From the NCBI RefSeq assembly GCF_002836255.1, contig NZ_PJAU01000047.1, positions 124,001-188,000 on the forward strand: a DNA stretch of 64,000 nucleotides, in the 5' to 3' direction. Numbering within the stretch: the first letter of the stretch is position 1; every line of letters begins with the position of its first letter. Made by a program: the position numbers and the translations under genes. This DNA comes from Colwellia sp. 75C3. Its GTDB lineage: Bacteria; Pseudomonadota; Gammaproteobacteria; Enterobacterales; Alteromonadaceae. A model generated the notes under the pieces. It saw nothing but the letters and a program-made list of their open reading frames with translations. It had not been told where the DNA came from and did not search any database. This document shows positions 48,317 through 57,129 of this stretch, one piece after another.

Positions 48317-48925
48317 ATGAAAAAAAACATTCTCTATATTCATGGGTTCAACTCTTCGCCACTGTCGTTAAAAGCAGAACAAACCCGTCGATACTTGGAA
48401 AAGCACTATCCTGAGGTTATATTCTTCTGTCCACAATTAGCATCAACGCCAGAAAAAGCGATTACTCAATTAGAGCAACTTATTGAAAAACATAGCTCGA
48501 AGGCAAATGGCTCAAAGACACAATGGTATTTAATAGGCTCCTCATTAGGCGGTTACTTTTCTTGTTATCTAGCTAAAAAGTATAACTGTGCAGCGGTATT
48601 AGTGAATCCAGCAATAAGGCCTTATGAACTCTTGCATGACTATATTGGCGAGCAAGTTAATCCTTATACTAAAGAAGTGTATCAAGTCACTGAAGATCAT
48701 ATCCAGCAGTTGAAAGCACTTGAGCAATTGGCACCAACAGTTGATGGTAAAGAAAAAAATAATTACCTAGTTATGGTACAAACGGGCGATGAAGTGTTAA
48801 ATTACCAACAAGCTGTGGAAAAATATCAACATTGTCGATTAATAGTACAAGAAGGTGGTGATCATAGCTTTATCAACTTTGATAATTGCTTACCTACCAT
48901 CAGTGACTATTTTCAACTTGATTAG
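48317..48925 (+). CDS. yqiA: YqiA-type alpha/beta-hydrolase esterase
   Basis: 202 residues (E. coli 193). The alpha/beta-hydrolase core is visible: ILYIHGFNSSPLSLKAEQ near 5-22 with the oxyanion HGF, LIGSSLGGYFS with the nucleophile Ser near 75, and GGDHSFINF with the catalytic His near 185. YqiA cleaves short acyl esters in vitro; its natural substrate is not known. It lies just before parE, as in E. coli. Confidence 0.9.
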   Translation: MKKNILYIHGFNSSPLSLKAEQTRRYLEKHYPEVIFFCPQLASTPEKAITQLEQLIEKHSSKANGSKTQWYLIGSSLGGYFSCYLAKKYNCAAVLVNPAIRPYELLHDYIGEQVNPYTKEVYQVTEDHIQQLKALEQLAPTVDGKEKNNYLVMVQTGDEVLNYQQAVEKYQHCRLIVQEGGDHSFINFDNCLPTISDYFQLD

Positions 48926-49018
48926 ACACATCAAATCGACTCAACTCTGTTTTATATGCTGTCGCGAATACGAAAAATAATATTTAGACCTTTTAACCAC
49001 GATTAAATTGAGTTTCAA

Positions 49019-50905
49019 ATGACTGACCAATACAACTCCGATTCCATTGAAGTACTTAGTGGCTTAGAACCCGTTCGTCGCCGTCCGGGTATGTATACTG
49101 ATACCACTAGACCAAACCATTTAGGTCAAGAGGTCATTGATAACTCGGTGGATGAGGCACTTGCCGGTCATGCACAAAATATTAGTGTTATTTTATATGC
49201 TGATCAATCGCTTGAAATAATAGATGATGGCCGTGGTATGCCTACCGATATTCACCCTGAAGAGGGGGTGTCAGGTGTTGAACTTATCTTTTGTAAACTG
49301 CATGCCGGTGGTAAATTTTCAAATAAAAGCTACCAATTTTCAGGTGGTTTACATGGTGTTGGTATCTCTGTTGTTAATGCTTTATCAACACGAGTAGATG
49401 TCAGTATTAGACGAGATAGTAAAGTCTATGAAATGGCGTTTGAAAATGGCGATAAAGTTGAAGAGTTAAGAGAAACAGGTACGGTAGGAAAACGCAATAC
49501 AGGCACCAGTGTTAAATTCTGGCCCGATGCTAGCTATTTTGACACCGCTAAATTTTCGGTACGCCACCTCACACATTTATTGAAAGCTAAAGCGGTATTA
49601 TGTCCAGGCTTAACGCTAAAGTTTCACGATAAAATTGAAGATAAAAAATATGAGTGGTGTTACGAGGATGGCCTCGTTGATTATTTAAAAGAAGCGGTAA
49701 AAGGTTATGTCTCATTACCTGAACAACCTTTTGTCGGAAGTTTTTCCTCGCAACTTGAAGCGGCTGATTGGGCTATTACTTGGTTACCTGAAGGTGGCGA
49801 TAGCATTGGCGAAAGTTACGTAAATCTAATTCCAACGATCGCAGGTGGTACGCACGTTAATGGTATGCGCCAAGGGCTACTTGAATCAATGCGAGAATTT
49901 TGTGAATTTCGAAATATAATCCCGCGGGGCGTTAAATTAACCCATGATGATATATGGGATAAGTGTAGTTATATCTTATCTATAAAAATGCAAGACCCAC
50001 AATTTGCCGGCCAAACCAAAGAGCGATTATCCTCACGTCAATGTGCTGCTTTTGTTACCGGGGTAGTAAAAGATGCCTTTAGTTTATGGTTAAACGAGCA
50101 CACAGACAAAGCTGAATTATTGGCAGATTTTTGTATTAATAACGCACAAAAGCGTATGCGCGCTAGTAAAAAAGTAGTGCGAAAGAAAATCACCCAAGGA
50201 CCTGCCTTACCAGGTAAGTTAACGGATTGTGGTAGTCAAGATTTAGCCCGCACTGAACTGTTTTTAGTTGAAGGTGACTCTGCTGGCGGTAGTGCTAAGC
50301 AAGCAAGAGATAGAGAGTTTCAAGCTATCATGCCACTGCGAGGTAAAATCCTAAACACGTGGGAAGTCGATTCCGGCCAAATTCTTGCTTCGCAAGAGGT
50401 ACATGATATCTCCGTCGCGCTAGGCATTGACCCAGATAGTGACGATTTATCAGAATTACGTTACGGAAAAATTTGTATTCTTGCGGATGCCGATTCCGAT
50501 GGGCTACACATAGCTACCTTGTTATGTGCCCTATTTATGCAGCACTTTTTACCCTTGGTAGAAGCCGGTCATGTTTACGTAGCTATGCCGCCTTTATACC
50601 GGATTGATATCGGTAAAGAAGTATTTTACGCATTAGACGAAGCCGAAAAAGACGGCATTTTAGATAGAATTGAAGCAGAGAAAAAACGTGGCAAGGTAAA
50701 CGTACAACGCTTTAAAGGTTTGGGTGAAATGAATCCACCGCAATTGCGTGAGACCACGATGGATCCTAATACACGTCGATTAGTGCAGTTAACGATTGAT
50801 GAGCACAGCGAAACCATGGAACTTATGGATATGCTGTTATCTAAAAAGCGTAGTCCGGACAGAAAAGTTTGGCTACAAAGCAAAGGTGATATGGCGATTG
50901 TTTAA
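49019..50905 (+). CDS. parE: DNA topoisomerase IV subunit B
   Basis: 628 residues (E. coli 630). ParE is the ATPase subunit that with ParC decatenates sister chromosomes. The GHKL ATPase has EVIDNSVDEALAGHA, DDGRGMP and GGLHGVGISVVNALS; the TOPRIM domain has ELFLVEGDSAGGSAKQAR and DADSDGLHIATLL; the C-terminal RFKGLGEMNPPQLRETTMDP is intact. The gene is complete, ending TAA at 50903-50905. In relatives parC usually follows soon; here a Tn7-like transposon begins seven bases after the stop, and parC is not in the window. Confidence 0.97.
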   Translation: MTDQYNSDSIEVLSGLEPVRRRPGMYTDTTRPNHLGQEVIDNSVDEALAGHAQNISVILYADQSLEIIDDGRGMPTDIHPEEGVSGVELIFCKLHAGGKFSNKSYQFSGGLHGVGISVVNALSTRVDVSIRRDSKVYEMAFENGDKVEELRETGTVGKRNTGTSVKFWPDASYFDTAKFSVRHLTHLLKAKAVLCPGLTLKFHDKIEDKKYEWCYEDGLVDYLKEAVKGYVSLPEQPFVGSFSSQLEAADWAITWLPEGGDSIGESYVNLIPTIAGGTHVNGMRQGLLESMREFCEFRNIIPRGVKLTHDDIWDKCSYILSIKMQDPQFAGQTKERLSSRQCAAFVTGVVKDAFSLWLNEHTDKAELLADFCINNAQKRMRASKKVVRKKITQGPALPGKLTDCGSQDLARTELFLVEGDSAGGSAKQARDREFQAIMPLRGKILNTWEVDSGQILASQEVHDISVALGIDPDSDDLSELRYGKICILADADSDGLHIATLLCALFMQHFLPLVEAGHVYVAMPPLYRIDIGKEVFYALDEAEKDGILDRIEAEKKRGKVNVQRFKGLGEMNPPQLRETTMDPNTRRLVQLTIDEHSETMELMDMLLSKKRSPDRKVWLQSKGDMAIV

Positions 50906-50911
50906 TTGGTC

Positions 50912-50980
50912 TGTAAACCATAAGCTGACAAAGTTAGATCATAACCTGGCAATGGTTAAATCATAAGTTGACAATAACTT
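50912..50980 (+). repeat. parE-proximal transposon end with three TnsB-binding-site-like repeats
   Basis: Three tandem copies start at 50919, 50939 and 50961: CCATAAGCTGACAAAGTTA, TCATAACCTGGCAATGGTTA and TCATAAGTTGACAATAACTT. The core is YCATAASNTGRCAAW with 20-22 base spacing. Tn7-type ends carry arrays of about 22-bp TnsB sites. tnsA starts 40 bases after the last one, so TnsB bound here could also repress tnsABC. Confidence 0.78.
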
Positions 50981-51019
50981 GTTTTTCACTTATACCTTTC
51001 ATATTAAGATGGAGGGTGT

Positions 51020-51682
51020 ATGTTGAATTTATATGTTTCAAAAAGACGCGATTTAAGAAACCGGAAAGGAACAACGGTTTGTAAATTCGCTTCTACCAAA
51101 TCAGAAATCGTGCCTGTTCTCACTGATGGGAAACTTGAAGCGGATTATTGTTATCACTTAGAATTTAATCGAGACGTTATTAAATACGAATGTCAGCCAT
51201 TAGGTTATTATTATATCCCCGACATTGATGATCCTACACTCCTTAAGAAAAACCCTCACTACACCCCTGACTTTCAAGTTTGGTATAAAGATACATCAAT
51301 TCGATATTTTGAAGTAAAGCAAGAGGAGTTTATTGACCCCGAACTCGCGCTATTGTTTCCAATTTGGCAAAGCCAAGCTATATATTTGAAAAAGAAATTG
51401 GACTTTGCTCTTGATAGCGAAATTAGAGCTGAGCCATATTTTTCTAACCTCAAAACGTTATTCAAAGCTAAAAAAAATAGAGTTATTAACGACGCTATGC
51501 TGCGCACGATAACTGCCCTTCTTAAGGAACATAAAAAAATCAGTGCGTTTGATTTTATCAATAAACATAATGTCATTGCTTCTATTGGTGACTTTTATTG
51601 CTTATTAGCCAACTATAAAATAAAAACGGATATCAAAAACTTTGAATTATCTTGGAATATGACCTTGGAGCTTGAGTCATGA
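51020..51682 (+). CDS. tnsA: TnsA endonuclease of a Tn7-like transposon
   Basis: 220 residues (Tn7 TnsA 273). TnsA cuts the 5' ends of the transposon, allowing cut-and-paste movement with TnsB. Its restriction-enzyme-like core is visible: LEADYCYHLEFNRDV (acidic residue near 40-48), YTPDFQVW (Asp84) and YFEVKQEE (Lys100), matching the E-D-K arrangement of TnsA. The C-terminal third is shorter than in Tn7. The start ATG follows GGAGGG. Its last bases overlap the tnsB start (ATGAGT within the TGA). Confidence 0.9.
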   Translation: MLNLYVSKRRDLRNRKGTTVCKFASTKSEIVPVLTDGKLEADYCYHLEFNRDVIKYECQPLGYYYIPDIDDPTLLKKNPHYTPDFQVWYKDTSIRYFEVKQEEFIDPELALLFPIWQSQAIYLKKKLDFALDSEIRAEPYFSNLKTLFKAKKNRVINDAMLRTITALLKEHKKISAFDFINKHNVIASIGDFYCLLANYKIKTDIKNFELSWNMTLELES

Positions 51683-53658
51683 GTAAAATTACTATTGGTG
51701 ATTACTTTATTAGGGATAAGCGACAATTTGAAATCAAATCGATAGGTGGCTCAACTATTCAAATTGAAGATGTTATCTCGTTAATAGCTAGTGAACTTTC
51801 ATACTCTGAAATGTCAGATCTTATTTTTAGGGGGGAAGCACAAATAGTGTCTTCTAAGCCAAAGGTGGAGAATGTTTCAGGAGATAAGTCGCGTGATTTC
51901 TCAAGTTATCCAGAAAACCTGAAAGCAGTAGCACTATATCGTTGGAAATTTGTTAAATGTGTGCTTGTTGATAACAACGTGACCAAATTCTCTCCTAAAT
52001 GGCTTGATCCATTAATTGTTGAAGTTGTTGAAGAATACCAAGTTAAAACAGTGTCTTGGAGAACGTTAAAAAGATGGCTTGATCGATATGTAGAGATGGG
52101 AATGAGAGGGCTAATCCCCATGACTGAGTTAAAAGGGAATAGAGAATCAAGGGTGCCCGAAGAAACAGACTCTTATATTTACGATGCACTAATGACATTA
52201 AAAAATAAAGAAAAAATCTCTTATAATACGGCATTTACAAAATTCAAAGATTGGGTATTAATTGAAAATTCGACACGAGCGGATGACATTCAACTCCCCT
52301 TAATCACTTATCAAAGTTTCATAAAAAGAGCCGCGAAATTGGCCCCATATGATGTCATGGTCGCTCAGCTTGGAAAAGCAAAAGCTGATATCTTGTTTAG
52401 CACTCAGCGTAAAGCTGAACCAATAACTAAAATTCTCGACCGTGCTGAAATAGATCATACTACGCTCGATTTGTTCATTATTGATGAATATTTAAGACTA
52501 CCCTTAGGCCGCCCAACCGTCACGGCGGTGCTTGACAGAAAATCACGATCTATTCTAGGGGCATATATTGGTTTTGAGCCACCGAGCTTCCTTAGTATTT
52601 CTAAAGCGGTAAAGAATGCCATCTCAGATAAAACAGCATTAATGGCTGAATATCCAAGTGTAAAAGGTAAATGGCATTGTCGAGGCGTTTTTACTTATAT
52701 AGCAACGGATGTAGGTAGAGACTTTACGAGTAAGATGTTTGAAGAGTCACTATTAGACTTAGGCACAACGATTGTTAAAAATCCAGTGAAGAAACCTTGG
52801 TATAAAGGGGCTGTTGAATCGTATTTCAAAACCCTGAATCAAACCCTTCTAGATGATAAACCGGGAAAAGTGTTTGCAAGCCTGTTTGACAGTAATGATT
52901 ATAATCCAGAAAAAAATGCGGTGATATCTATGACAACATTCATGGACATTTTTTATTGTTGGTTAGTAGATATATATCATTGTACTCCAAAAGGCGAAGA
53001 TAAAGTTATCCCCAATATCTCGTGGTTAGAAGATGAAGTAAATGTTGATACAGACCCTGTTTCACCTGAGCGATTAGATATTATATTTTCTGAAAACGAC
53101 ACAAGAGATAACCGATCAAAAGGTATTGTTATTAATAACCTTTGGTATTCAAGTAATACACTAACTAAGTTAAGACAAAGTGGTTACATTAGTGAGCAAA
53201 AAATTAAAACTAACCGGGAAAACTTAAGCTGCATAAAAGTACTTAACCCTATTTCTAAGACATATTTTGATGTGCCGGCAGTTGATCAAGATTACACAAA
53301 AGACCTTACACTGCATCAACACCAGATAATTCAAAAATATCGTAATAAATATGCATTAGATAATACTGACGAACTATCACTAGCCCAAGCTAGAAAACGT
53401 ATTGAAGACATAATTGATAAAGAAATAGTACTTAATAGAAGAATGAAAATATCGGCAAGCAAACAATTATCAAGGTACAGGAATATCGAAGGTGGAGGCA
53501 ATAGCTCAGTTGTTAGCGATGAGCAGAAAGCAAAGATAGACCTAGTAGTCAATCAGCAAAACAAGCCTTCTGAAGAAACTAAAACAACGGGGATGGCTGA
53601 TATTGTGGCAAAACTTAAAGCTGATAAATTGGCGAATAAGGAAAATGATAATGAGTAG
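51679..53658 (+). CDS. tnsB: TnsB DDE transposase of a Tn7-like transposon
   Basis: 659 residues (Tn7 TnsB 702). TnsB binds the ends and joins the 3' ends to the target. The N-terminal part holds helix-turn-helix segments (PLIVEVVEEYQVKTVSWRTL and KRWLDRYVEMGMRGLIP). The integrase core shows the DDE triad: AEIDHTTLDLFIID (Asp near 259), ATDVGRDF (Asp near 344) and KGAVESYFKTLN (Glu near 379), with the usual 35-residue D-E spacing. The C-terminal region is basic. It overlaps tnsA by four bases and tnsC by eight. Confidence 0.95.
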   Translation: MSKITIGDYFIRDKRQFEIKSIGGSTIQIEDVISLIASELSYSEMSDLIFRGEAQIVSSKPKVENVSGDKSRDFSSYPENLKAVALYRWKFVKCVLVDNNVTKFSPKWLDPLIVEVVEEYQVKTVSWRTLKRWLDRYVEMGMRGLIPMTELKGNRESRVPEETDSYIYDALMTLKNKEKISYNTAFTKFKDWVLIENSTRADDIQLPLITYQSFIKRAAKLAPYDVMVAQLGKAKADILFSTQRKAEPITKILDRAEIDHTTLDLFIIDEYLRLPLGRPTVTAVLDRKSRSILGAYIGFEPPSFLSISKAVKNAISDKTALMAEYPSVKGKWHCRGVFTYIATDVGRDFTSKMFEESLLDLGTTIVKNPVKKPWYKGAVESYFKTLNQTLLDDKPGKVFASLFDSNDYNPEKNAVISMTTFMDIFYCWLVDIYHCTPKGEDKVIPNISWLEDEVNVDTDPVSPERLDIIFSENDTRDNRSKGIVINNLWYSSNTLTKLRQSGYISEQKIKTNRENLSCIKVLNPISKTYFDVPAVDQDYTKDLTLHQHQIIQKYRNKYALDNTDELSLAQARKRIEDIIDKEIVLNRRMKISASKQLSRYRNIEGGGNSSVVSDEQKAKIDLVVNQQNKPSEETKTTGMADIVAKLKADKLANKENDNE

Positions 53659-54673
53659 TAACCAAGCGGGCATTGATGAAAAAATTAGACAAATAGAAAA
53701 CATATTTGTTGAAACACCTCAAATTAAAGAAATATTCGAAGACATCGATGAGGCAATGGATACCGCAAGAATTATCGATTATAAAAAGCAGCCAACCAGT
53801 ATTTTGATAACCGCGCAAAGTGGAATGGGTAAAACCACTATTTTTGATCACTATCTTGCTAAGTACCCTAGGTATCAGGCGGAAGAAGGAGATGTAGTGC
53901 CTGTTCTCTCTTCTACATTACTCGATGATAAATCTCCCAAAGGCGCACCAGGGCATATGTTAAGAGATTTAGGCGATTGGCTTCAAGGTAAAGGAGGCAC
54001 GCGTGGAGAATTAACTGACCGCTTTGTTGTGCAATGTAATGGCGTAAAAGTTGAAGCTATTTTTATCGACGAGTTCCAAAATGCCATTGAAAATGGCAGC
54101 GATAATATAATATGGAATACGTCAGAATGGATTAAAACATTGGTTAACCTAACAGGAAGACCCGTTATTCTATTCGGAATGCCTTACTCAAAGCAGGTAA
54201 TTGATACCAATATCGCCTTAATCAAAAGATTCCCAGTTATTCATCATATCGATGAATATGATTTGGAAACAGCATCTGGGTGGTTAATCTTTCTAGATGA
54301 GGTTGATAACCAGCTACCATTTGAAGCTAAAGTGGGGTTAGCAGACGAAGAGTTAGGTGTACGGTTAATGTGTGCAGCTGGGGGAAATCTAAGTCGTTTA
54401 ATGAAGCAAATAATTCGACCCGCAGCAAAAAAAGCGGTTAGGGCTGGCGAAACAAAGTTAACCATTGATCAATTACTTAAGGCTTCCATAAAAATTCAAC
54501 GCGTTCCTATGGAAAGTAACCCTCTTAACTTTGACGTGCCACTTGATAGTTTGGAAGTGGTTCACGAAATAGCGGAAACACAGTATAACAAGCCTTATTC
54601 GAGAAAAGGTAACTGGAAGTATCGCCAAGTGGCAACTGAAGAGAAATTAAGTCGTGTCCTCTCTAAAAATTAA
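53651..54673 (+). CDS. tnsC: TnsC AAA+ regulator of a Tn7-like transposon
   Basis: 340 residues from ATG 53651 (Tn7 TnsC 555); AAGGAA seven bases upstream supports this start, although the frame is open 16 codons further upstream. The AAA+ motifs are ITAQSGMGKTT (Walker A, residues about 53-63) and VEAIFIDEFQN (Walker B, about 134-144), followed by VILFGMPYSKQVIDTNIALI (sensor region). The shorter length is usual for TnsC/TniB of non-Tn7 elements. TnsC connects the target-selecting TniQ to TnsAB. The next gene, tniQ, overlaps it by 20 bases. Confidence 0.92.
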   Translation: MSSNQAGIDEKIRQIENIFVETPQIKEIFEDIDEAMDTARIIDYKKQPTSILITAQSGMGKTTIFDHYLAKYPRYQAEEGDVVPVLSSTLLDDKSPKGAPGHMLRDLGDWLQGKGGTRGELTDRFVVQCNGVKVEAIFIDEFQNAIENGSDNIIWNTSEWIKTLVNLTGRPVILFGMPYSKQVIDTNIALIKRFPVIHHIDEYDLETASGWLIFLDEVDNQLPFEAKVGLADEELGVRLMCAAGGNLSRLMKQIIRPAAKKAVRAGETKLTIDQLLKASIKIQRVPMESNPLNFDVPLDSLEVVHEIAETQYNKPYSRKGNWKYRQVATEEKLSRVLSKN

Positions 54674-55730
54674 TCATCAGTTATTACTTCGACCCAAAGT
54701 TAATCGCTCAGAGTCTTTTCAAAGCTACTTGATTAGGCTTGCGCGTGCCAATGGATATGTTTACACCGCATTTTCGTCAGAAATTACAGCAAAATCTAAA
54801 CCTCATCGTTCTATGAAATTGGCTGACAGAAAAGAAATTCAGACGCTATTCAAAAGCATATCAGACCCAAATGTAAGCGAGTTAACCGACATTTGGGAGT
54901 GTGCTCATTATCATAAGCAGCAGTTTGACTACGCTCGCACAAAGTTTTGTTATCTTTGTTACCAACAGGACAGAGTGCTAGCGCCTTATTGGTGGTTAAA
55001 AAGTTGTTTAGTTTGTACTAAGCATAACGTGTTAATGATCGATAGCTGTACCCATTGCAATACAAAAGTTAATGAAGATAGTTTAGTTAATGAGCGCTGT
55101 ATAACTTGTAATACATCATTCGAGTCATTTAAGCTAAAAGCAATTGAGCCTGACCTTTATAGTGTTCATATAGGGAATACATTTTTAAATTTTCGCGGAA
55201 ATACACAAGACTTTGTCGCATTACTTGATGCTAATCTATACAGGCGTTTTATTGAAAATAATATCGGATTATTTCTTCTTAAAGAATTAGAACATAAAAC
55301 AGCGTCAATGGATAACCGTAGAAATTTTAGTCTTGAAGAGCTGTATCTTGATCAGGTTAAAGTTCAAAATATAATAAATTCAGGAGGTGTGAAGAAATTT
55401 TTATATGATGTTTTTATTAAAAGGAATAATGAAGGAGGAAGAAAAGGCATCCCACATGTATTGATGTCTGTTTTTGACTCAATCATGTCTTCTGAGGGGA
55501 CTTTATATAAAGTTCAATTAATAGAGTTATTATTGTCGCCTCCAATTCCAATGGAGAACTGGGCCTTAAGAGTGCAGTGGTTAGAAAAATTATTTGTTAT
55601 TCCTATAAATGAGCTGGGGAATTTCATTAAAGAAAGTCACCCTGAATATAAAAATAAAAGCCAAGGACCATTAACAATAAAAATTAAACACGTTAATTTT
55701 TTGACAACTACATATTCAAAAAAAAATTGA
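54654..55730 (+). CDS. tniQ: TniQ target-selection protein (short form)
   Basis: 358 residues, starting at GTG 54654 inside tnsC. The N-terminus LLLRPKVNRSESFQSYLIRL is the TniQ signature. A zinc-ribbon arrangement follows: TKFCYLCYQQDRV near 100, SCLVCTKHN near 120, CTHCN near 137 and ERCITCNT near 150, giving paired CxxC and a CxxH. The protein recruits TnsC to the target. As a short TniQ in the operon it may either recognise parE itself or act with the longer TniQ protein at 57130-58899. A terminator-like hairpin lies at 55872. Confidence 0.9.
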   Translation: MSSLKINHQLLLRPKVNRSESFQSYLIRLARANGYVYTAFSSEITAKSKPHRSMKLADRKEIQTLFKSISDPNVSELTDIWECAHYHKQQFDYARTKFCYLCYQQDRVLAPYWWLKSCLVCTKHNVLMIDSCTHCNTKVNEDSLVNERCITCNTSFESFKLKAIEPDLYSVHIGNTFLNFRGNTQDFVALLDANLYRRFIENNIGLFLLKELEHKTASMDNRRNFSLEELYLDQVKVQNIINSGGVKKFLYDVFIKRNNEGGRKGIPHVLMSVFDSIMSSEGTLYKVQLIELLLSPPIPMENWALRVQWLEKLFVIPINELGNFIKESHPEYKNKSQGPLTIKIKHVNFLTTTYSKKN

Positions 55731-56241
55731 AAGGTATTTAACAGGTTAATTAGTTAATAGATATTCTCCTGCATTGGTGGAAAATATCTGCTAACAGGGC
55801 CAGCGAATTGCATTTAGCTTCGGAAGCCAATTACATTTTAGTTTGCCAACATAAACCCTTTAAACCATCATAAAGCTGACGTTAGCTTTTTTGTTACTAA
55901 AGCGGTCATTGAGCTTTTGTGAAATCATGATCATATTAACCGAAATTCACTGGTCACTTATGTGGCCGTTTTAAGCCCATTATAGTCAAATTTAATTTTT
56001 GGACGTTAAAAGTAGATTTATTTTTCTGAACGCTCTAAACAGCCCCGAAATCTATTGAGGTTAATGTCCGCTATAGTCGGTTCCGTTCCCGTTAGGTAAG
56101 GAATAGATAGCTATATTCGTATCCAAGTGAACATTAGGAGGGGGATTTTTACTTGTAAATCTTGACAGCTTTGTGGATTAATTAATATTTTATCGAAACC
56201 AGGTGTGTCGGTTTTGTGCGAGCTTGAGATATGCGGATCTA
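55731..56241. other. Intergenic region after tniQ
   Basis: This 511-base stretch has no ORF I can support and no repeat-array or CRISPR-like pattern. It was checked for an inverted TnsB site that would mark the second transposon end; none was seen. It holds the hairpin at 55872-55893. Confidence 0.6.
55872..55893 (+). terminator. Terminator after tnsABC-tniQ
   Basis: AAAGCT pairs with AGCTTT around GACGTT and is followed by TTTTG, 140 bases after the tniQ stop. The stem is short. Confidence 0.5.
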
Positions 56242-56562
56242 TCAATGCCTTGTGTTTTTTGTGGACTCAACAGATGCTAAGAACAATGCCGCATCATTCG
56301 GGTTCATACCTTTGATAATGAGCTTAAACTCATGAACACTTGCAATGATTTTTTTTACCTTACCATATGCTGCATAAACTGAGTTGCGAGTAGTGAAAAT
56401 TTTAGCATCACTATTTTTACTGATAATAGCGCTAGAGCAGACATAATTTCCCTTAATGAATCTGCCTTTACGATCTTCTATGACAGTGCCATATATAACT
56501 TCTATTCTCAGGGCTGGAACAGAAACGATATAGGCATTATAAATCATAGTATCAAGTCTCAT
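56242..56562 (-). CDS. Hypothetical cargo protein, partner of the DUF2384-like gene
   Basis: 106 residues, family not recognised. It begins MRLDTMIYNAYIVSVPALRI and has beta-strand-like runs, GTVIEDRKGRFIKGNYVCSS and SDAKIFTTRNSVYAAYGKV, then an amphipathic helix and a basic tail. GGAGAG lies nine bases before the ATG. It follows the DUF2384-like gene by 67 bases in the same direction, the order expected of an antitoxin followed by a toxin, but it does not look like the RES toxin usually paired with DUF2384. It could be a new partner or an unrelated small protein. Confidence 0.6.
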   Translation of the reverse strand: MRLDTMIYNAYIVSVPALRIEVIYGTVIEDRKGRFIKGNYVCSSAIISKNSDAKIFTTRNSVYAAYGKVKKIIASVHEFKLIIKGMNPNDAALFLASVESTKNTRH

Positions 56563-56629
56563 CTTAACGTTCTCTCCATAAAATTCGCTTTAGTCCACCT
56601 CGATAGCTTGAGTAAGCAAAAGTATGTAT

Positions 56630-56986
56630 TTAAGATAAATCACCTGTTTTTATCCTGTTTATGAGATCTAAAATAGCAGCTATGTCGCGTTCAGTTTTCA
56701 ACATATCAATCGGTGCTTCGTTTACTAAGAAAGCTTTAGGTGTCTGAAGCCATTTCGATATAATTTCATCATTACCTTTAAATAAGTCTGAAAGTTCACT
56801 GTAGATAACTTCTGGAATATCTATTTCAAATTGCTTCCATACGATTATTGTTCCTTTTTCAATCGTGAAACTTAAGCTGTCTAAATCACTTGTACTTAAA
56901 TATTTTATCACCTCACCAGAAAACTCTAGCAAAAGTTGTTTATCAATTTTTACTATTTTGGCTTTCTTGAGTTTTATCAGTTTCAT
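56630..56986 (-). CDS. Cargo protein with C-terminal DUF2384 (MbcA/ParS)-like segment
   Basis: 118 residues from ATG 56986, which has GGAGGG four bases upstream. The C-terminal 50 residues, IISKWLQTPKAFLVNEAPID followed by MLKTERDIAAILDLINRI, match the toxin-binding DUF2384 pattern (W-L-x-T-P, then PhxxL-x-T, then a terminal hxRhxxG). The N-terminal 65 residues are short strands (MKLIKLKKAKIVKIDKQLLL and TIEKGTIIVWKQFE) instead of the Xre helix-turn-helix of ordinary antitoxins. An antitoxin-like role with the downstream gene is an inference from that domain and the gene order. Confidence 0.62.
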   Translation of the reverse strand: MKLIKLKKAKIVKIDKQLLLEFSGEVIKYLSTSDLDSLSFTIEKGTIIVWKQFEIDIPEVIYSELSDLFKGNDEIISKWLQTPKAFLVNEAPIDMLKTERDIAAILDLINRIKTGDLS

Positions 56987-57129
56987 ATTTCCCTCCATAA
57001 TTTAACAAGCTTTTATTAACATATTATCAATTTAACAGAGTGCTAACTGCTCTTGAATATGCATTGTTTTGATTAACCGTTTATTCATTTCAATACCCTT
57101 AGTAACAACTATAAAAGTGTTCATTAGCA

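Noticed and set aside
55731..56241. Second transposon end directly after tniQ
   Set aside because: No inverted copy of the TnsB-like repeat and no ACA end is found there; the only match-like piece, CATCATAAAGCTGACG, has the wrong orientation and spacing and belongs to a hairpin.
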